Assembly: GCF_004771005.1 (NCBI RefSeq)
Contig: NZ_RQHV01000002.1
Span: forward strand, 186,001 to 250,000
Origin: Leptospira ilyithenensis
Lineage (GTDB): Bacteria > Spirochaetota > Leptospiria > Leptospirales > Leptospiraceae
DNA: 64,000 bases
Direction: 5' to 3'
Of the stretch, positions 52,318 to 61,313 are shown one piece after another; position 1 is the first letter of the stretch; each line of letters begins with the position of its first letter. The notes beneath the pieces are model-generated. The model had not been told where the DNA came from and did not search any database. It saw nothing but the letters and a program-made list of their open reading frames with translations. The position numbers and the translations under genes are program-made.

Positions 52318-53815
52318 GGCGTTACAATTGAGAAAGTTTCTTTCTTGTTTTACCCTTGTCAGCCTAATTTTTTCATCTTGCACTCTTTTTGCCGAAACAC
52401 CCGCCTTAGCAGAAGCAGGGATGTCGATAGAAACAATCAAAAAAGCGGTAGTTCAGATCAAAGTGTATTCTCAATCCAATGACCCCTATTCTCCTTGGTT
52501 ATCCGGTAATGTGACAAGCGCGACAGGAACAGGATTCCTAATCGGCAAAAACAGAATACTAACAAACGCTCATGTTGTATCCAATGCAAAATTCATTGAG
52601 GCGCAAAGAAACAAACAAACGGAATGGTATGAACTAAAAACTGTATATATCGCTCATGATTGCGATCTTGCTATCCTGGAAGCAAAATCAGGATCCTTTT
52701 ACGATGACAATTATGAGTTTTCATTTGGAGATATTCCCGAACTGGGAACACCAATCGATATAGTCGGTTATCCGATCGGTGGCAGCAAAATATCCATTAG
52801 TCGGGGAATCGTATCGCGTATTGAACAGTCGACTTATGCTCACTCTCAAGTGGATAGTCACTTGGTAATCCAAGTGGATGCAGCAATCAATCCCGGAAAT
52901 TCCGGCGGGCCTGCTTTGCAAAACGGAAAGGTGGTCGGGGTCGCTTTCCAGGCAGCAACTAAGGGTGAGAATATAGGATACATCATTCCTACTAACGTAA
53001 TCAGTCATTTTTTAAAAGACAGCGAAGACGGAAAATACGACGGTTATGTGGAACTGGGTGTGCATGTTCAGTCCTCTTATTCGCTTTCCCATAGAAAGTT
53101 CAGAAAAATTCCCGAAGATGCTGAAGGAGTTTTTATAACGAACGTTTTGCGGGGAGGTGCGGGAGAAGGATATCTCTATCCGGGAGATCTGTTGTTATCC
53201 ATCGATGGTATGCCTATCGGAAAAAACGGAACTGTTGCCTATAATTCCGAATCCAGAGTCGATTTTATAGAAATTGTAGATAATAAATTTGCGGGAGAAC
53301 AAATCAAATTCGAACTGATTCGGGACGGCAAACGTTTGAATGTGTCTTTTCCTGCAAAGAGAATGGAAGATTTGGATTATATGCGGTCCAGTTACGATCG
53401 TCCCTACCCATATTTTATTTTTGCAGGCCTGGTGTTCCAGCCTCTCAATCGGGATCTATTGGAAGCCTGGGCAAGAGTCGGTCAAACTCAAGGTGGAAGC
53501 CAGTTTTTATATAGATTTCAAAATTTTCCCGAGATCAAAGAGAACCAAAAGGAAGATGTTGTTCTATATAGAAAACTTTCGCATCCTATCAATTCCGCCC
53601 TGGACTATTATATCAATATGACGGTTTCCGAAGTGAATGGTAAAAAAATTTCCAACTTAAATGAAATGATCCGGCTATTGCAAAATTCAAAATCCAAATA
53701 CGTTCGAATTTCTTTTTTGGATTTGCCTCTTCCTTTGATATTAAACTTGGAAGATACCCTGAAAGCGGACGAAGAAATCAGAAACGCTTACAACCTAACA
53801 GAGACCAATAAATGA
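52316..53815 (+). CDS. HtrA/DegP-family serine protease with PDZ domain
   Basis: 499 residues. Signal peptide 1-26 (hydrophobic core CFTLVSLIFSS), with a possible lipobox ending at C22. The trypsin-like domain has H86 in LTNAHVV, D117 in HDCDLAIL and S196 in INPGNSGGPAL. A PDZ domain lies at about 270-345 (GVFITNVLRGGAGEGYLYPGD) and a second PDZ-like stretch near the C terminus. It degrades or refolds envelope proteins. The next gene, coupled by ATGA, encodes a similar protein that has lost catalytic residues. The start shares CATG with the opposite kinase gene, and the signal peptide fixes it there. Confidence 0.9.
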   Translation: MALQLRKFLSCFTLVSLIFSSCTLFAETPALAEAGMSIETIKKAVVQIKVYSQSNDPYSPWLSGNVTSATGTGFLIGKNRILTNAHVVSNAKFIEAQRNKQTEWYELKTVYIAHDCDLAILEAKSGSFYDDNYEFSFGDIPELGTPIDIVGYPIGGSKISISRGIVSRIEQSTYAHSQVDSHLVIQVDAAINPGNSGGPALQNGKVVGVAFQAATKGENIGYIIPTNVISHFLKDSEDGKYDGYVELGVHVQSSYSLSHRKFRKIPEDAEGVFITNVLRGGAGEGYLYPGDLLLSIDGMPIGKNGTVAYNSESRVDFIEIVDNKFAGEQIKFELIRDGKRLNVSFPAKRMEDLDYMRSSYDRPYPYFIFAGLVFQPLNRDLLEAWARVGQTQGGSQFLYRFQNFPEIKENQKEDVVLYRKLSHPINSALDYYINMTVSEVNGKKISNLNEMIRLLQNSKSKYVRISFLDLPLPLILNLEDTLKADEEIRNAYNLTETNK

Positions 53816-55299
53816 AAATCATACTAACGTCTGTTCTATTTTATTTCTCCCTTTTTTCCGTAGAAATCTTCTCCAAATCCGTTCCGGTTGGCAAAGACGA
53901 TAACTTTATCGTTCAGGTGAAATCAACGGTTCAATATCCCAATTTCATCCAACCCTGGCGTTTCAAAAACCCGGAAACCCGTCATTCTTATGGGGTAGTT
54001 GTCGGAGAAAATCTCATTCTGACTACTGCACAAACAGTTTACTACCAAACCAATACCGAAGTTCAAAAATTCGGTTCTTTGAAAAACTATACCGCAAAAT
54101 TGATAAAGATAGATCATGATTTGGGACTTGCTCTTTTGAAAGTGGAAGAAAAGGAATTCGGAACGGGACTTACACCCATCCAATTCGGCTCCGAAATATT
54201 TTTGGCTTCTGCAGGAGTTGTGTTGGAATATAAGGAATTTCGAAACTTATCTGAAAAAAAAATCAGAACCATCAAACTGGACGTAGATACTTATGCAAAC
54301 GGATATATCGAACTCCCTTATGTAGAAGTTCAATCCGATGACAAACTGGAAGGAATCGGAGAACTTATTGTAGACGAAGTATCAAAGATACCGCAAGGAG
54401 TTTTGATTTACTTCAAAGATTCGCAAAACACGGGAAAGATGGTTCCCAACTTTACCATCAATCAATTTTTGAATTGTAACGTTACAAAAAAATGTTTCTC
54501 GTACAAAGGATTCCGCTTCCGCCCTTTGACGGATGCGCCTTCCCGAAACTTTTACGGAGTCAAAAAGGAAAATTCAGGAGTTTTGATTGCGGAAATTTAT
54601 CCCGAATCATCCGCTTCTTCTTTATTAAAATTGGAAGATGTACTTTTGGAAGTAGGTTCCCATAAGATCGATCCCAAGGGATACTTCGAACATCCCAAAT
54701 ACGGAAAAATCCTGCTCTCCTATCTGTTCCATTCGGGAGAAGATTTGGGTTTCGGCAAAGATAAGAAAATCCCTCTGAAAATATTAAGAAACTCCAAAAT
54801 CATGAATGTCGATTTTGAAATGGAGGCTTTCCCGGAGCCCGCAGTGAGAATTCCGTTCGGCAATACAAGATATAGAAAACCGGAGTACTTGATGTTAGGC
54901 GGTATTGTGTTTTTGGAATTATCCGAACATTACCTTATGGAATTCGGAAATCAATGGAGAACCAGAGTCAGCAAACAATTGCTCTATCTGAATGATTATC
55001 ACAGAATCAATAACACGGGAGAAACAAAAAAAGTCATTTTACTTTCCCAGGTTTTACCCCTACCGGGAAATCAGGCATATCATTCTTTACAACAAGTTAT
55101 ATTGAAAAAAGTCAATGGCAAAGAACCGAAAGATATTAAAGAACTATTTCAGATAGCAACGGAAGGCGAAGATCCTTTTCTCGTCATCGAATTGGATGAC
55201 GGAACTCAGGTGGTTTTTGAAAAAGAAGAGATTGCAAACTTAAACAAAGAAGCGATCAAGGTTTTCCATATCCCGAAACCGCATAATCTGTCAGAGTGA
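53812..55299 (+). CDS. HtrA-like pseudoprotease (catalytic residues lost)
   Basis: 495 residues with a signal peptide (1-22). The protease-like part can be aligned to the active HtrA upstream: GVVVGENLILTTAQTV matches GFLIGKNRILTNAHVV but has Gln74 for His; DHDLGLALLK has Gly105 at the position of Asp117, with D103 two residues away; and the GNSGGP nucleophile block is absent (DKLEGIGELI instead). A PDZ-like region (GVLIAEIYPESSASSLLKLEDVLLE) and a C-terminal PDZ-like segment (KKVNGKEPKDIKELF) are kept. It may regulate or tether the active protease, or bind peptides itself. Four-base overlap (ATGA) with the upstream gene supports coupled synthesis. Confidence 0.82.
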   Translation: MKIILTSVLFYFSLFSVEIFSKSVPVGKDDNFIVQVKSTVQYPNFIQPWRFKNPETRHSYGVVVGENLILTTAQTVYYQTNTEVQKFGSLKNYTAKLIKIDHDLGLALLKVEEKEFGTGLTPIQFGSEIFLASAGVVLEYKEFRNLSEKKIRTIKLDVDTYANGYIELPYVEVQSDDKLEGIGELIVDEVSKIPQGVLIYFKDSQNTGKMVPNFTINQFLNCNVTKKCFSYKGFRFRPLTDAPSRNFYGVKKENSGVLIAEIYPESSASSLLKLEDVLLEVGSHKIDPKGYFEHPKYGKILLSYLFHSGEDLGFGKDKKIPLKILRNSKIMNVDFEMEAFPEPAVRIPFGNTRYRKPEYLMLGGIVFLELSEHYLMEFGNQWRTRVSKQLLYLNDYHRINNTGETKKVILLSQVLPLPGNQAYHSLQQVILKKVNGKEPKDIKELFQIATEGEDPFLVIELDDGTQVVFEKEEIANLNKEAIKVFHIPKPHNLSE

Positions 55300-56517
55300 A
55301 GTGCCTACCTGATATAACATAGATTTTGTTATAAACAGAACTTTCAAAAGGAAAAGTCCGAGGATCAAAACTATCATAAGAATGTATTCCTTATGACGGA
55401 CTGTTTCATCTTCATTGATAAGAAGAATCAAAGCTGGAATGGAAAGAGTAAACATTCTCGATACATTCTCGTATACCGACCAAAAATGATAAAAACCTCC
55501 GGTTCCTATCATAAACATCACAAGCAGGATAGTAATTCGGAATTCCCAACCTTTCTTCAATTTGCCTGTAAAGACAAGAAATGTTCCCAGAAAAAATAAA
55601 ATCAGCAGGGGAAAGCGGGAAAGAATTCTTGCCGTTTCTTTAAACCCCGATCCGTTTTGCAAACTGACAAAAATCGATTCGGAATAACGAATCATTCCCT
55701 CCAGAGGCAGTATAAAGTCCGTTAGACGAGCAGCCCTCCAATTGGGGAAACGATAGGAAAGATAAGAATGCCAAAGGATAGGTATGACTAAAGTAGCGGC
55801 AACTGCAAAGATCTGTTTCAGATTCTTTTTCGATAATGCTTTCAATCCCAGAGGAAATAAGAAAAAAATTGCGGGCTCTTTGGTAAGGATCGCCAGGCTA
55901 GACAAAAGAATAAATAAGAGAAAATTTTGCTTTTTAAAAAAATAATAAGCAAGAATGACAAGAGACACCATGATCGAATCACTTACCAAAACATAATAAC
56001 TCCCCAGAGAAAAAGGATTCAGAAGATAAAAAATTGCCAAATAACTATAATTAGGGGAAAGAAGGGACCTGAGCGCAAAAAAAGACAAAACAAGAAACAA
56101 TATATTCCAAAAATACATTCCGAAAACGGAAAACTTCTCACCGGCAAATCCGAAAATAGAAATCAAAAACGGGTATCCGATTCTTGGAGCGCGATAGGAC
56201 TCATCAAACCCTTTGGGCCAATCCAAAGAAAGGTTGGATAGTGATCTGGAAAAATAATAAAAGATCTGGCCGTCATAACCCGCGCCCAAATCGCCCTTCT
56301 CTCCCAAAAATACGATCGCATTTTTGGGAGTTTCCTTTTCATTCAATAATGCGAATTCCTTTCCAAAATTCACCATACATGTGGGATTCCATTCGTATTT
56401 CTTCCAATACCCGAAAGTAACCGAGCCCCATAACAAAATGAATACGATAAATAAAATCGGTAACTTGGAATCGAGTTTCCGGAAACTGTCTGTCAGAATA
56501 TTGTATACAAGATTCAT
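55291..56517 (-). CDS. GT-C type membrane glycosyltransferase
   Basis: 408 residues with about ten hydrophobic helices. The first large loop holds GYDGQIFYYFSRSL; an Asp in this loop is the mark of GT-C enzymes that use polyprenyl-phosphate sugars on the periplasmic side. The region at about 165-190 reads LLNPFSLGSYYVLVSDSIMVSL, as in mannosyltransferase-like families. ATG 56517 lies four bases after the SGNH gene stop and has CAGGTA before it; an ATG at 56556 would overlap that gene. It is the last gene of the glycan operon. Its 3' end overlaps the HtrA-like gene by nine bases. Confidence 0.72.
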   Translation of the reverse strand: MNLVYNILTDSFRKLDSKLPILFIVFILLWGSVTFGYWKKYEWNPTCMVNFGKEFALLNEKETPKNAIVFLGEKGDLGAGYDGQIFYYFSRSLSNLSLDWPKGFDESYRAPRIGYPFLISIFGFAGEKFSVFGMYFWNILFLVLSFFALRSLLSPNYSYLAIFYLLNPFSLGSYYVLVSDSIMVSLVILAYYFFKKQNFLLFILLSSLAILTKEPAIFFLFPLGLKALSKKNLKQIFAVAATLVIPILWHSYLSYRFPNWRAARLTDFILPLEGMIRYSESIFVSLQNGSGFKETARILSRFPLLILFFLGTFLVFTGKLKKGWEFRITILLVMFMIGTGGFYHFWSVYENVSRMFTLSIPALILLINEDETVRHKEYILMIVLILGLFLLKVLFITKSMLYQVGTSL

Positions 56518-56521
56518 ATTT

Positions 56522-58060
56522 TTACCTGGTTTTCGAATTTGCCAAAATGATCGCATTCAGATCCGACTGAAAATAGGAAGCGCCTTCATAAGTCAGATGG
56601 TGTGGATCAAAAAAGAAACGTTTGTCGGGAATGTAATTGGTTCTGTCATAGAGTTCATGTCCGTTTTTATCCAAACCAGTCTTTAAATAATTTTTCAGTC
56701 CGAAAAACCATTTACCCTTCGAATAAAGAGAGGCTTCTATCGGATTTTCAGGAGAAAATACAACCAGGAAAGGAATGTTTTTCTCTTTGAAATAAGCGGA
56801 AAGTTGAAGGACTCGATCCACTTCGGGCCAAGATTCAAAGCTAAGATTGTTTACTTCCTTTTTTTTGGAATGAACCAAACGCAGACGATGCAATTCCTTT
56901 CTATGTTCCGCGTTTTCCAACATTCTTTGGAAATAATCCTTATCGTATTCTGCGGAAGACATTCTTTGAAAACGGGATTCATCGAAGTAGGATTTTCTTG
57001 AATACGATCTGTCGTTATAAACCGGTGTTTTGCAAAAATAATGAGACAAACGGATACCTACGGGGTAATCCAATCCTGTTCTATATAAATCAACTTCTTT
57101 GGCAGTATTTATCCCTTGCAAGATCCGCATTTTCAGATAAAAACCGGAACTCTTAACACCTAACTCCTGCCAATCGATCGTAGCCCAACCCGACTTAGGA
57201 AATAAAACTTCTTTTCTGGAAACAAGCGAAGCCATCTGTGCCTTATTAAAGACGGAAAATTCGATTCTTGTATTTGCTTTGGGAATAAAGACGGAATCAT
57301 CCTGTTTGTTTCCCGTTTCACAAACCATTGTCGCTTGCCCGAGTGTCCAACCTTTCGCCCAAATTCCTTCCCTCGGCAAAGAACCTTCATACTGGTGAAA
57401 ACTCCTGCCGCTTCGGAAATGGTTTTCGACGAATGCATCGATCGGATCCCAAAAAAAAGAACGATACCGACTAACATAGAATAGTGATTTGCCGGCCAGC
57501 TTGGAAAGACGTTTTCTATCCAAATCGGAAAAGTATTCGGACAAGTAGGAAGTAGGATAAAAAGTTTTGGCGGGATAACGGTCCGCAAATTCAAGCAGCC
57601 ATTTGGTTTTATCAAATTGCAATTTCCCATTTTGAAATTCAACGTATTCCCATTGAAAATCGGCAAAATTTACAAGATAAACAACTAACTTCGGTTTTAA
57701 GGAAGAAAGGTTTTCCTTATAATAATACAAATCACTCGGCGCCATCGCCACATGGGAATAAAAATCAGCATGAAAAGCACCGTTCGCCCTTTCATTCATT
57801 TCTTCCGGTAATGCGGAATACAAAGCAACGGAACTACCGGCGATGAGTACCTGATTGCCGTAATTTTCCGATTTGATATTTCTCCTTTTTTTTTCAAAAT
57901 TATACCATGGAGAAGTATCCCATTCCATTTCATTCGGAAAAAGAAAATATAGTTTTTCAAAAACAATATAATCCAGAAGGAATGTAGCACCACTTAACAG
58001 GACGAAAACGGCGAATGTTCTGAATTTTAAAGATGCAAGCAGGGATTTCACAACAATCAA
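56522..58060 (-). CDS. SGNH-hydrolase-like membrane-anchored protein
   Basis: 512 residues with one N-terminal membrane helix (about 14-36) and a large outside domain. VLIAGSSVALYSALP (71-85) fits the SGNH nucleophile block with S76/S77, and FFFDPHHLTYEGA near the end has D485-x-x-H488, the Asp-His pair of the family. DltD, AlgX and O-acetyltransferase partners share this layout, so acyl transfer to a glycan is a fair guess. It overlaps the GT2 gene upstream by ATGA and precedes the GT-C gene. No MBOAT acyl carrier protein is visible in the window. Confidence 0.65.
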   Translation of the reverse strand: MIVVKSLLASLKFRTFAVFVLLSGATFLLDYIVFEKLYFLFPNEMEWDTSPWYNFEKKRRNIKSENYGNQVLIAGSSVALYSALPEEMNERANGAFHADFYSHVAMAPSDLYYYKENLSSLKPKLVVYLVNFADFQWEYVEFQNGKLQFDKTKWLLEFADRYPAKTFYPTSYLSEYFSDLDRKRLSKLAGKSLFYVSRYRSFFWDPIDAFVENHFRSGRSFHQYEGSLPREGIWAKGWTLGQATMVCETGNKQDDSVFIPKANTRIEFSVFNKAQMASLVSRKEVLFPKSGWATIDWQELGVKSSGFYLKMRILQGINTAKEVDLYRTGLDYPVGIRLSHYFCKTPVYNDRSYSRKSYFDESRFQRMSSAEYDKDYFQRMLENAEHRKELHRLRLVHSKKKEVNNLSFESWPEVDRVLQLSAYFKEKNIPFLVVFSPENPIEASLYSKGKWFFGLKNYLKTGLDKNGHELYDRTNYIPDKRFFFDPHHLTYEGASYFQSDLNAIILANSKTR

Positions 58061-58770
58061 ACGCTGAATCCGAATTTCCGTAATAAAAGTTTTTTGGCAA
58101 ATTGAATGGCGAGTTTTAGTACTTTGGAATTAAAAGAACTGTTCGAAAATACGTAACTGATCGGTATTTCTTTGATCGTTCCGCCTTGCAGAGATACAAC
58201 GGAAAGTGCTTCCATATGAAAATCGAATGCAACCGATTCCAATTTATGATCCGCAATTTTTTGAAATGCCCATTTGGAATACCTGCGATAACCGGAAGTA
58301 CAATCTTTAATCCCGGGTCCTCGCAGATTGAATATACCTTTGGAAAGACAATAATTCATCGCTCTTGCGGCGAGAAAAGAAACTACCTTGCGGTAGAAGG
58401 GAACATTCAGAGTTTCTTTTCTACTTCCGATTAACAAGTCACAGTCGGCAAAATTGATAAAATCCTTGAGCCTTCCCGCATCATGGGAAAGGCCCGCATC
58501 CATTGTGATCACCCAATCGTATTTTTTTTCCACGGCAAGTTTCATTCCATCCTGGATGCCCCCCGGGATATGTGTGTTTTTTTCATGCCGAATCACAAAA
58601 AGTCGTCCCGGGAATTCTTTCTGAAGTTCTTTCAGAATTTCCGGAGTTTTGTCTTTGGAAGCATCATCCGTCACGGAAACATCCGCATGAACGATAGCTC
58701 CGCGCACAACTTCTTCAATCGTAGAATCTTCGTTATACGCAGGAATGACGATAAGAGTTTTGGAGCTCAC
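58057..58770 (-). CDS. GT2 glycosyltransferase, polyprenyl-phosphate sugar synthase type
   Basis: 237 residues of GT-A fold: VIPAYNEDSTIEEVV at the N terminus, DDASKDKTPEIL, and DAGLSHDAGRL as the metal-binding region. TSGYRRYSKWAFQ and VSLQGGTIKEIPISYVF resemble dolichol-phosphate mannose synthase. No membrane helices, so the product is probably made on the cytoplasmic face, then flipped and used by the GT-C enzyme in the same operon. It follows the epimerase gene by eight bases and overlaps the SGNH gene by four. Confidence 0.85.
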   Translation of the reverse strand: MSSKTLIVIPAYNEDSTIEEVVRGAIVHADVSVTDDASKDKTPEILKELQKEFPGRLFVIRHEKNTHIPGGIQDGMKLAVEKKYDWVITMDAGLSHDAGRLKDFINFADCDLLIGSRKETLNVPFYRKVVSFLAARAMNYCLSKGIFNLRGPGIKDCTSGYRRYSKWAFQKIADHKLESVAFDFHMEALSVVSLQGGTIKEIPISYVFSNSSFNSKVLKLAIQFAKKLLLRKFGFSV

Positions 58771-58778
58771 TGAAAGAT

Positions 58779-59816
58779 CTAGCCTGCGATATTAAAGACG
58801 GATTTTTCGGATTCAATCCATTTGAGAAGCCTTGTCACACCTTCTTTCGGTCTTATGGAAGGAGCGAATCCGAATTTTTTAGCCTCGGTAATGTCACATA
58901 CAAAGTATCTCATATCTCCCGGTCTTTCCACTTCGAATAAGATCTCTTGCTTTTTGCCCAAAATCTCACCGATCAACTGGATACATTCCAATAGCGAAAT
59001 CTTATGCGCGCTCGCCCCGCCTATATTATAAACACCAGGTATCGGGTTTTTAAAAAATGCCAGATAAGACTGTGCTCCGTCCGCCGCATGAATGATATCT
59101 CTGGTTTGTTTTCCGGTTCCAAAGATACGAAGAGGAAGTCCGAAAACGGAACGAATTGCAAAATTCGCAACCCAACCGTGATCTTCCCCACCAAACTGGC
59201 GTTCTCCGTAAATTCCCGTAAAACGGAAGCTGGCTGCCTTGATACCGTACATATCGGAATAAGCCCGCACATAATGTTCCGCACTCATTTTGGAAGCATG
59301 CAGAGGAGATATTTGGCCCACCATTGTACTTTGAGTTTCGGGGATTTCGACGGGAGTTCTTTCGTAAGAAGTTGCTCCTTCTTTCAGACTCGCATTGATG
59401 GAGTTACCGTAAACATGAATGGAGGAAGTATTTACCACAGGAATGTTTCTTTTGCGTGCGACTTCCAAAACGTTGAAAGTACCGAGTACGTTTGTGGAAT
59501 AATCCAGTTCGGGATCTTCCCAGGAAATGGTCATCGCAGGTTGTGCCGCAGTATGAACGATAAAATCACATCCTTCCGTTCGATCCAAAAGATGTTCCTG
59601 GTTGCGAATATCGCCCTTTACCATTATAACACCGAGTGATTTCAAGAAGTTCCAATTATAATCGCGAGTTGCATCCGTACCATAACCGGTTCGTTTCAAT
59701 TCGTATTTTGTCATACTGTCAAAGCTGACCACATCCCAGCCTTCTTTTCTAAATAACTCGCAAACATGAGATCCGAGAAAACCGCACCCGCCAGTAACTA
59801 ATACTTTCTTAGTCAT
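58779..59816 (-). CDS. NAD-dependent epimerase/dehydratase with atypical active site
   Basis: 345 residues of the extended SDR family: VTGGCGFLGSHVCELF binds NAD, and RFTGIYGERQFGGEDHG and FGTGKQTRDIIHAADGA are substrate-domain blocks of sugar-nucleotide epimerases. The catalytic YxxxK reads L172-H-A-S-K176, so the tyrosine is missing although the lysine and the rest are intact. The enzyme may use another base, or only bind substrate. It overlaps the nucleotidyltransferase gene by ATGA and precedes the GT2 gene, so it should act on the sugar made by that protein. Confidence 0.85.
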   Translation of the reverse strand: MTKKVLVTGGCGFLGSHVCELFRKEGWDVVSFDSMTKYELKRTGYGTDATRDYNWNFLKSLGVIMVKGDIRNQEHLLDRTEGCDFIVHTAAQPAMTISWEDPELDYSTNVLGTFNVLEVARKRNIPVVNTSSIHVYGNSINASLKEGATSYERTPVEIPETQSTMVGQISPLHASKMSAEHYVRAYSDMYGIKAASFRFTGIYGERQFGGEDHGWVANFAIRSVFGLPLRIFGTGKQTRDIIHAADGAQSYLAFFKNPIPGVYNIGGASAHKISLLECIQLIGEILGKKQEILFEVERPGDMRYFVCDITEAKKFGFAPSIRPKEGVTRLLKWIESEKSVFNIAG

Positions 59817-61279
59817 TCTTCTTCCCCTAAGGATAATTTCTTTCTAATGATAATTCCGAATATTCCCCAAGCATCTTTAATCATATCCCGTAAACGGTAG
59901 ACCCCTACGTTCACAGGTTTGAAATAAGAAACAGGGATTTCAATACAACGCATATGGGAACGAACAATCTCAATCATCAGTTCCACTACGAATTTTTTGT
60001 CATGCACATCTAACTGAGATTTGATTTGAGAATAAGATTCCTTCCAGATGGCAAAAAAATGACAATCAGCATCAGTGAATCTCGGTTCTTGTCCCCACCA
60101 GAACAACTCGACCATTTTGCCCATAAACAAATTGACCAGCCGATACAACGGGCTAAGATTGCTACCTTGCTCGATCATTTGTCTTGTAGTTCTAGTTCCG
60201 ATCACCATATCCGAATCTTTCATATATTCTATGAGTTTGGGAAAATCTTTGGAGCGAAAAGATCCGTCCGGAGAAACAACTACAATGATATCACCTGACG
60301 CCTGTTCAATTCCCTTCCGGACCTGTTCGCCCAACCGTCCGGAATCGCCTTCTCCGTGAAAGGTGATAACTTTTACTTTTTCTTTTTTGCTTAAATTTAC
60401 GGTGTCATCCTTGGATTCGTTGTCGATGACGATGACTTCGTGAAATTTGTCTTTAAAATCGACAATCACGTCCGTGATGGATCTTTCGTTATTCAATGTA
60501 GGGATCACAAGAGAGGTTTTGAATTTGGGAAACAGATCGTTCCTGACTTCATAAACCGCATGATGATAGTCTTGCATGGAATTGATATTGAAGTATTCGC
60601 AAGACAGCTTGGTGGCATAAACTCCTCCGGAAGATTCCTTTGCCATTTTATCAATAACATCTGTTATCTCAATTACTCCTGATCTTTGAGAAGGAGGTGT
60701 CTTTCCAAAATATTCGAAAAACATCGGAGTAAAAAGATAAGTACCAAGACCCAAAAGCTCATTCGGAGGATCTTCCGGTTTTTCCACCAGATTCAAAATC
60801 CGATCTCCTCCGAGTTCTACGGAATAGTTTTTTCGGATTCTGGACAATAATGAGGTTTTTACAATTCCGATGGAAGCTGCAAGCTTAGGATAAAGTTTGA
60901 TCGTTTTTAAAAAATTTTCATGATCCGTTTTATAATAAAACTCATCTCCGAGGATTGTGAGAAACGGTTCCGCAATCTCATCGCTGAGACTGGCCACATC
61001 CGAAGCAAGACCCTTTTCCGTCCAATGTTTGGATTCAATACAAACTTTAGGAATGGATAATCGGATATGTTCGATTTCGGCAAGTACCTGTTCTTTCAAG
61101 TGACCAACCAAAATGTACACCTTTTCCACACCAAAGGTTTTATAGAGCAACTCCACATTTCTGTGCAGGATGGTCTTTCCTTCGATATCAAACAGTGGTT
61201 TGGGGATGAAACTAGTTCGCGGATATGCTCTCGTGCCTTTCCCGGCAGCGGCAATTACCCCGATTCTGATTTTTTTCAA
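59813..61279 (-). CDS. Fused sugar nucleotidyltransferase and GT2 glycosyltransferase
   Basis: About 488 residues. The first half is a sugar-1-phosphate nucleotidyltransferase, with GVIAAAGKGTRAYP and PKPLFDIEGKTILHRNVELL, SIGIVK and LGLGTYLF. The second half, from about 255 (LVIPTLNNERSITDVIVDF), is a GT2 domain with VIDNESKDDTV and VSPDGSF, like dolichol-phosphate-sugar synthases. The fusion could make an NDP-sugar and hand it to a lipid carrier. The TTG at 61279 is chosen since conserved sequence starts at once; an ATG at 61450 would overlap the preceding gene by 137 bases. It overlaps the epimerase by ATGA. Confidence 0.8.
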   Translation of the reverse strand: MKKIRIGVIAAAGKGTRAYPRTSFIPKPLFDIEGKTILHRNVELLYKTFGVEKVYILVGHLKEQVLAEIEHIRLSIPKVCIESKHWTEKGLASDVASLSDEIAEPFLTILGDEFYYKTDHENFLKTIKLYPKLAASIGIVKTSLLSRIRKNYSVELGGDRILNLVEKPEDPPNELLGLGTYLFTPMFFEYFGKTPPSQRSGVIEITDVIDKMAKESSGGVYATKLSCEYFNINSMQDYHHAVYEVRNDLFPKFKTSLVIPTLNNERSITDVIVDFKDKFHEVIVIDNESKDDTVNLSKKEKVKVITFHGEGDSGRLGEQVRKGIEQASGDIIVVVSPDGSFRSKDFPKLIEYMKDSDMVIGTRTTRQMIEQGSNLSPLYRLVNLFMGKMVELFWWGQEPRFTDADCHFFAIWKESYSQIKSQLDVHDKKFVVELMIEIVRSHMRCIEIPVSYFKPVNVGVYRLRDMIKDAWGIFGIIIRKKLSLGEEE

Positions 61280-61313
61280 TGTAAAACGAAGGTCTTTCCA
61301 TTTTGGTTCTGGG

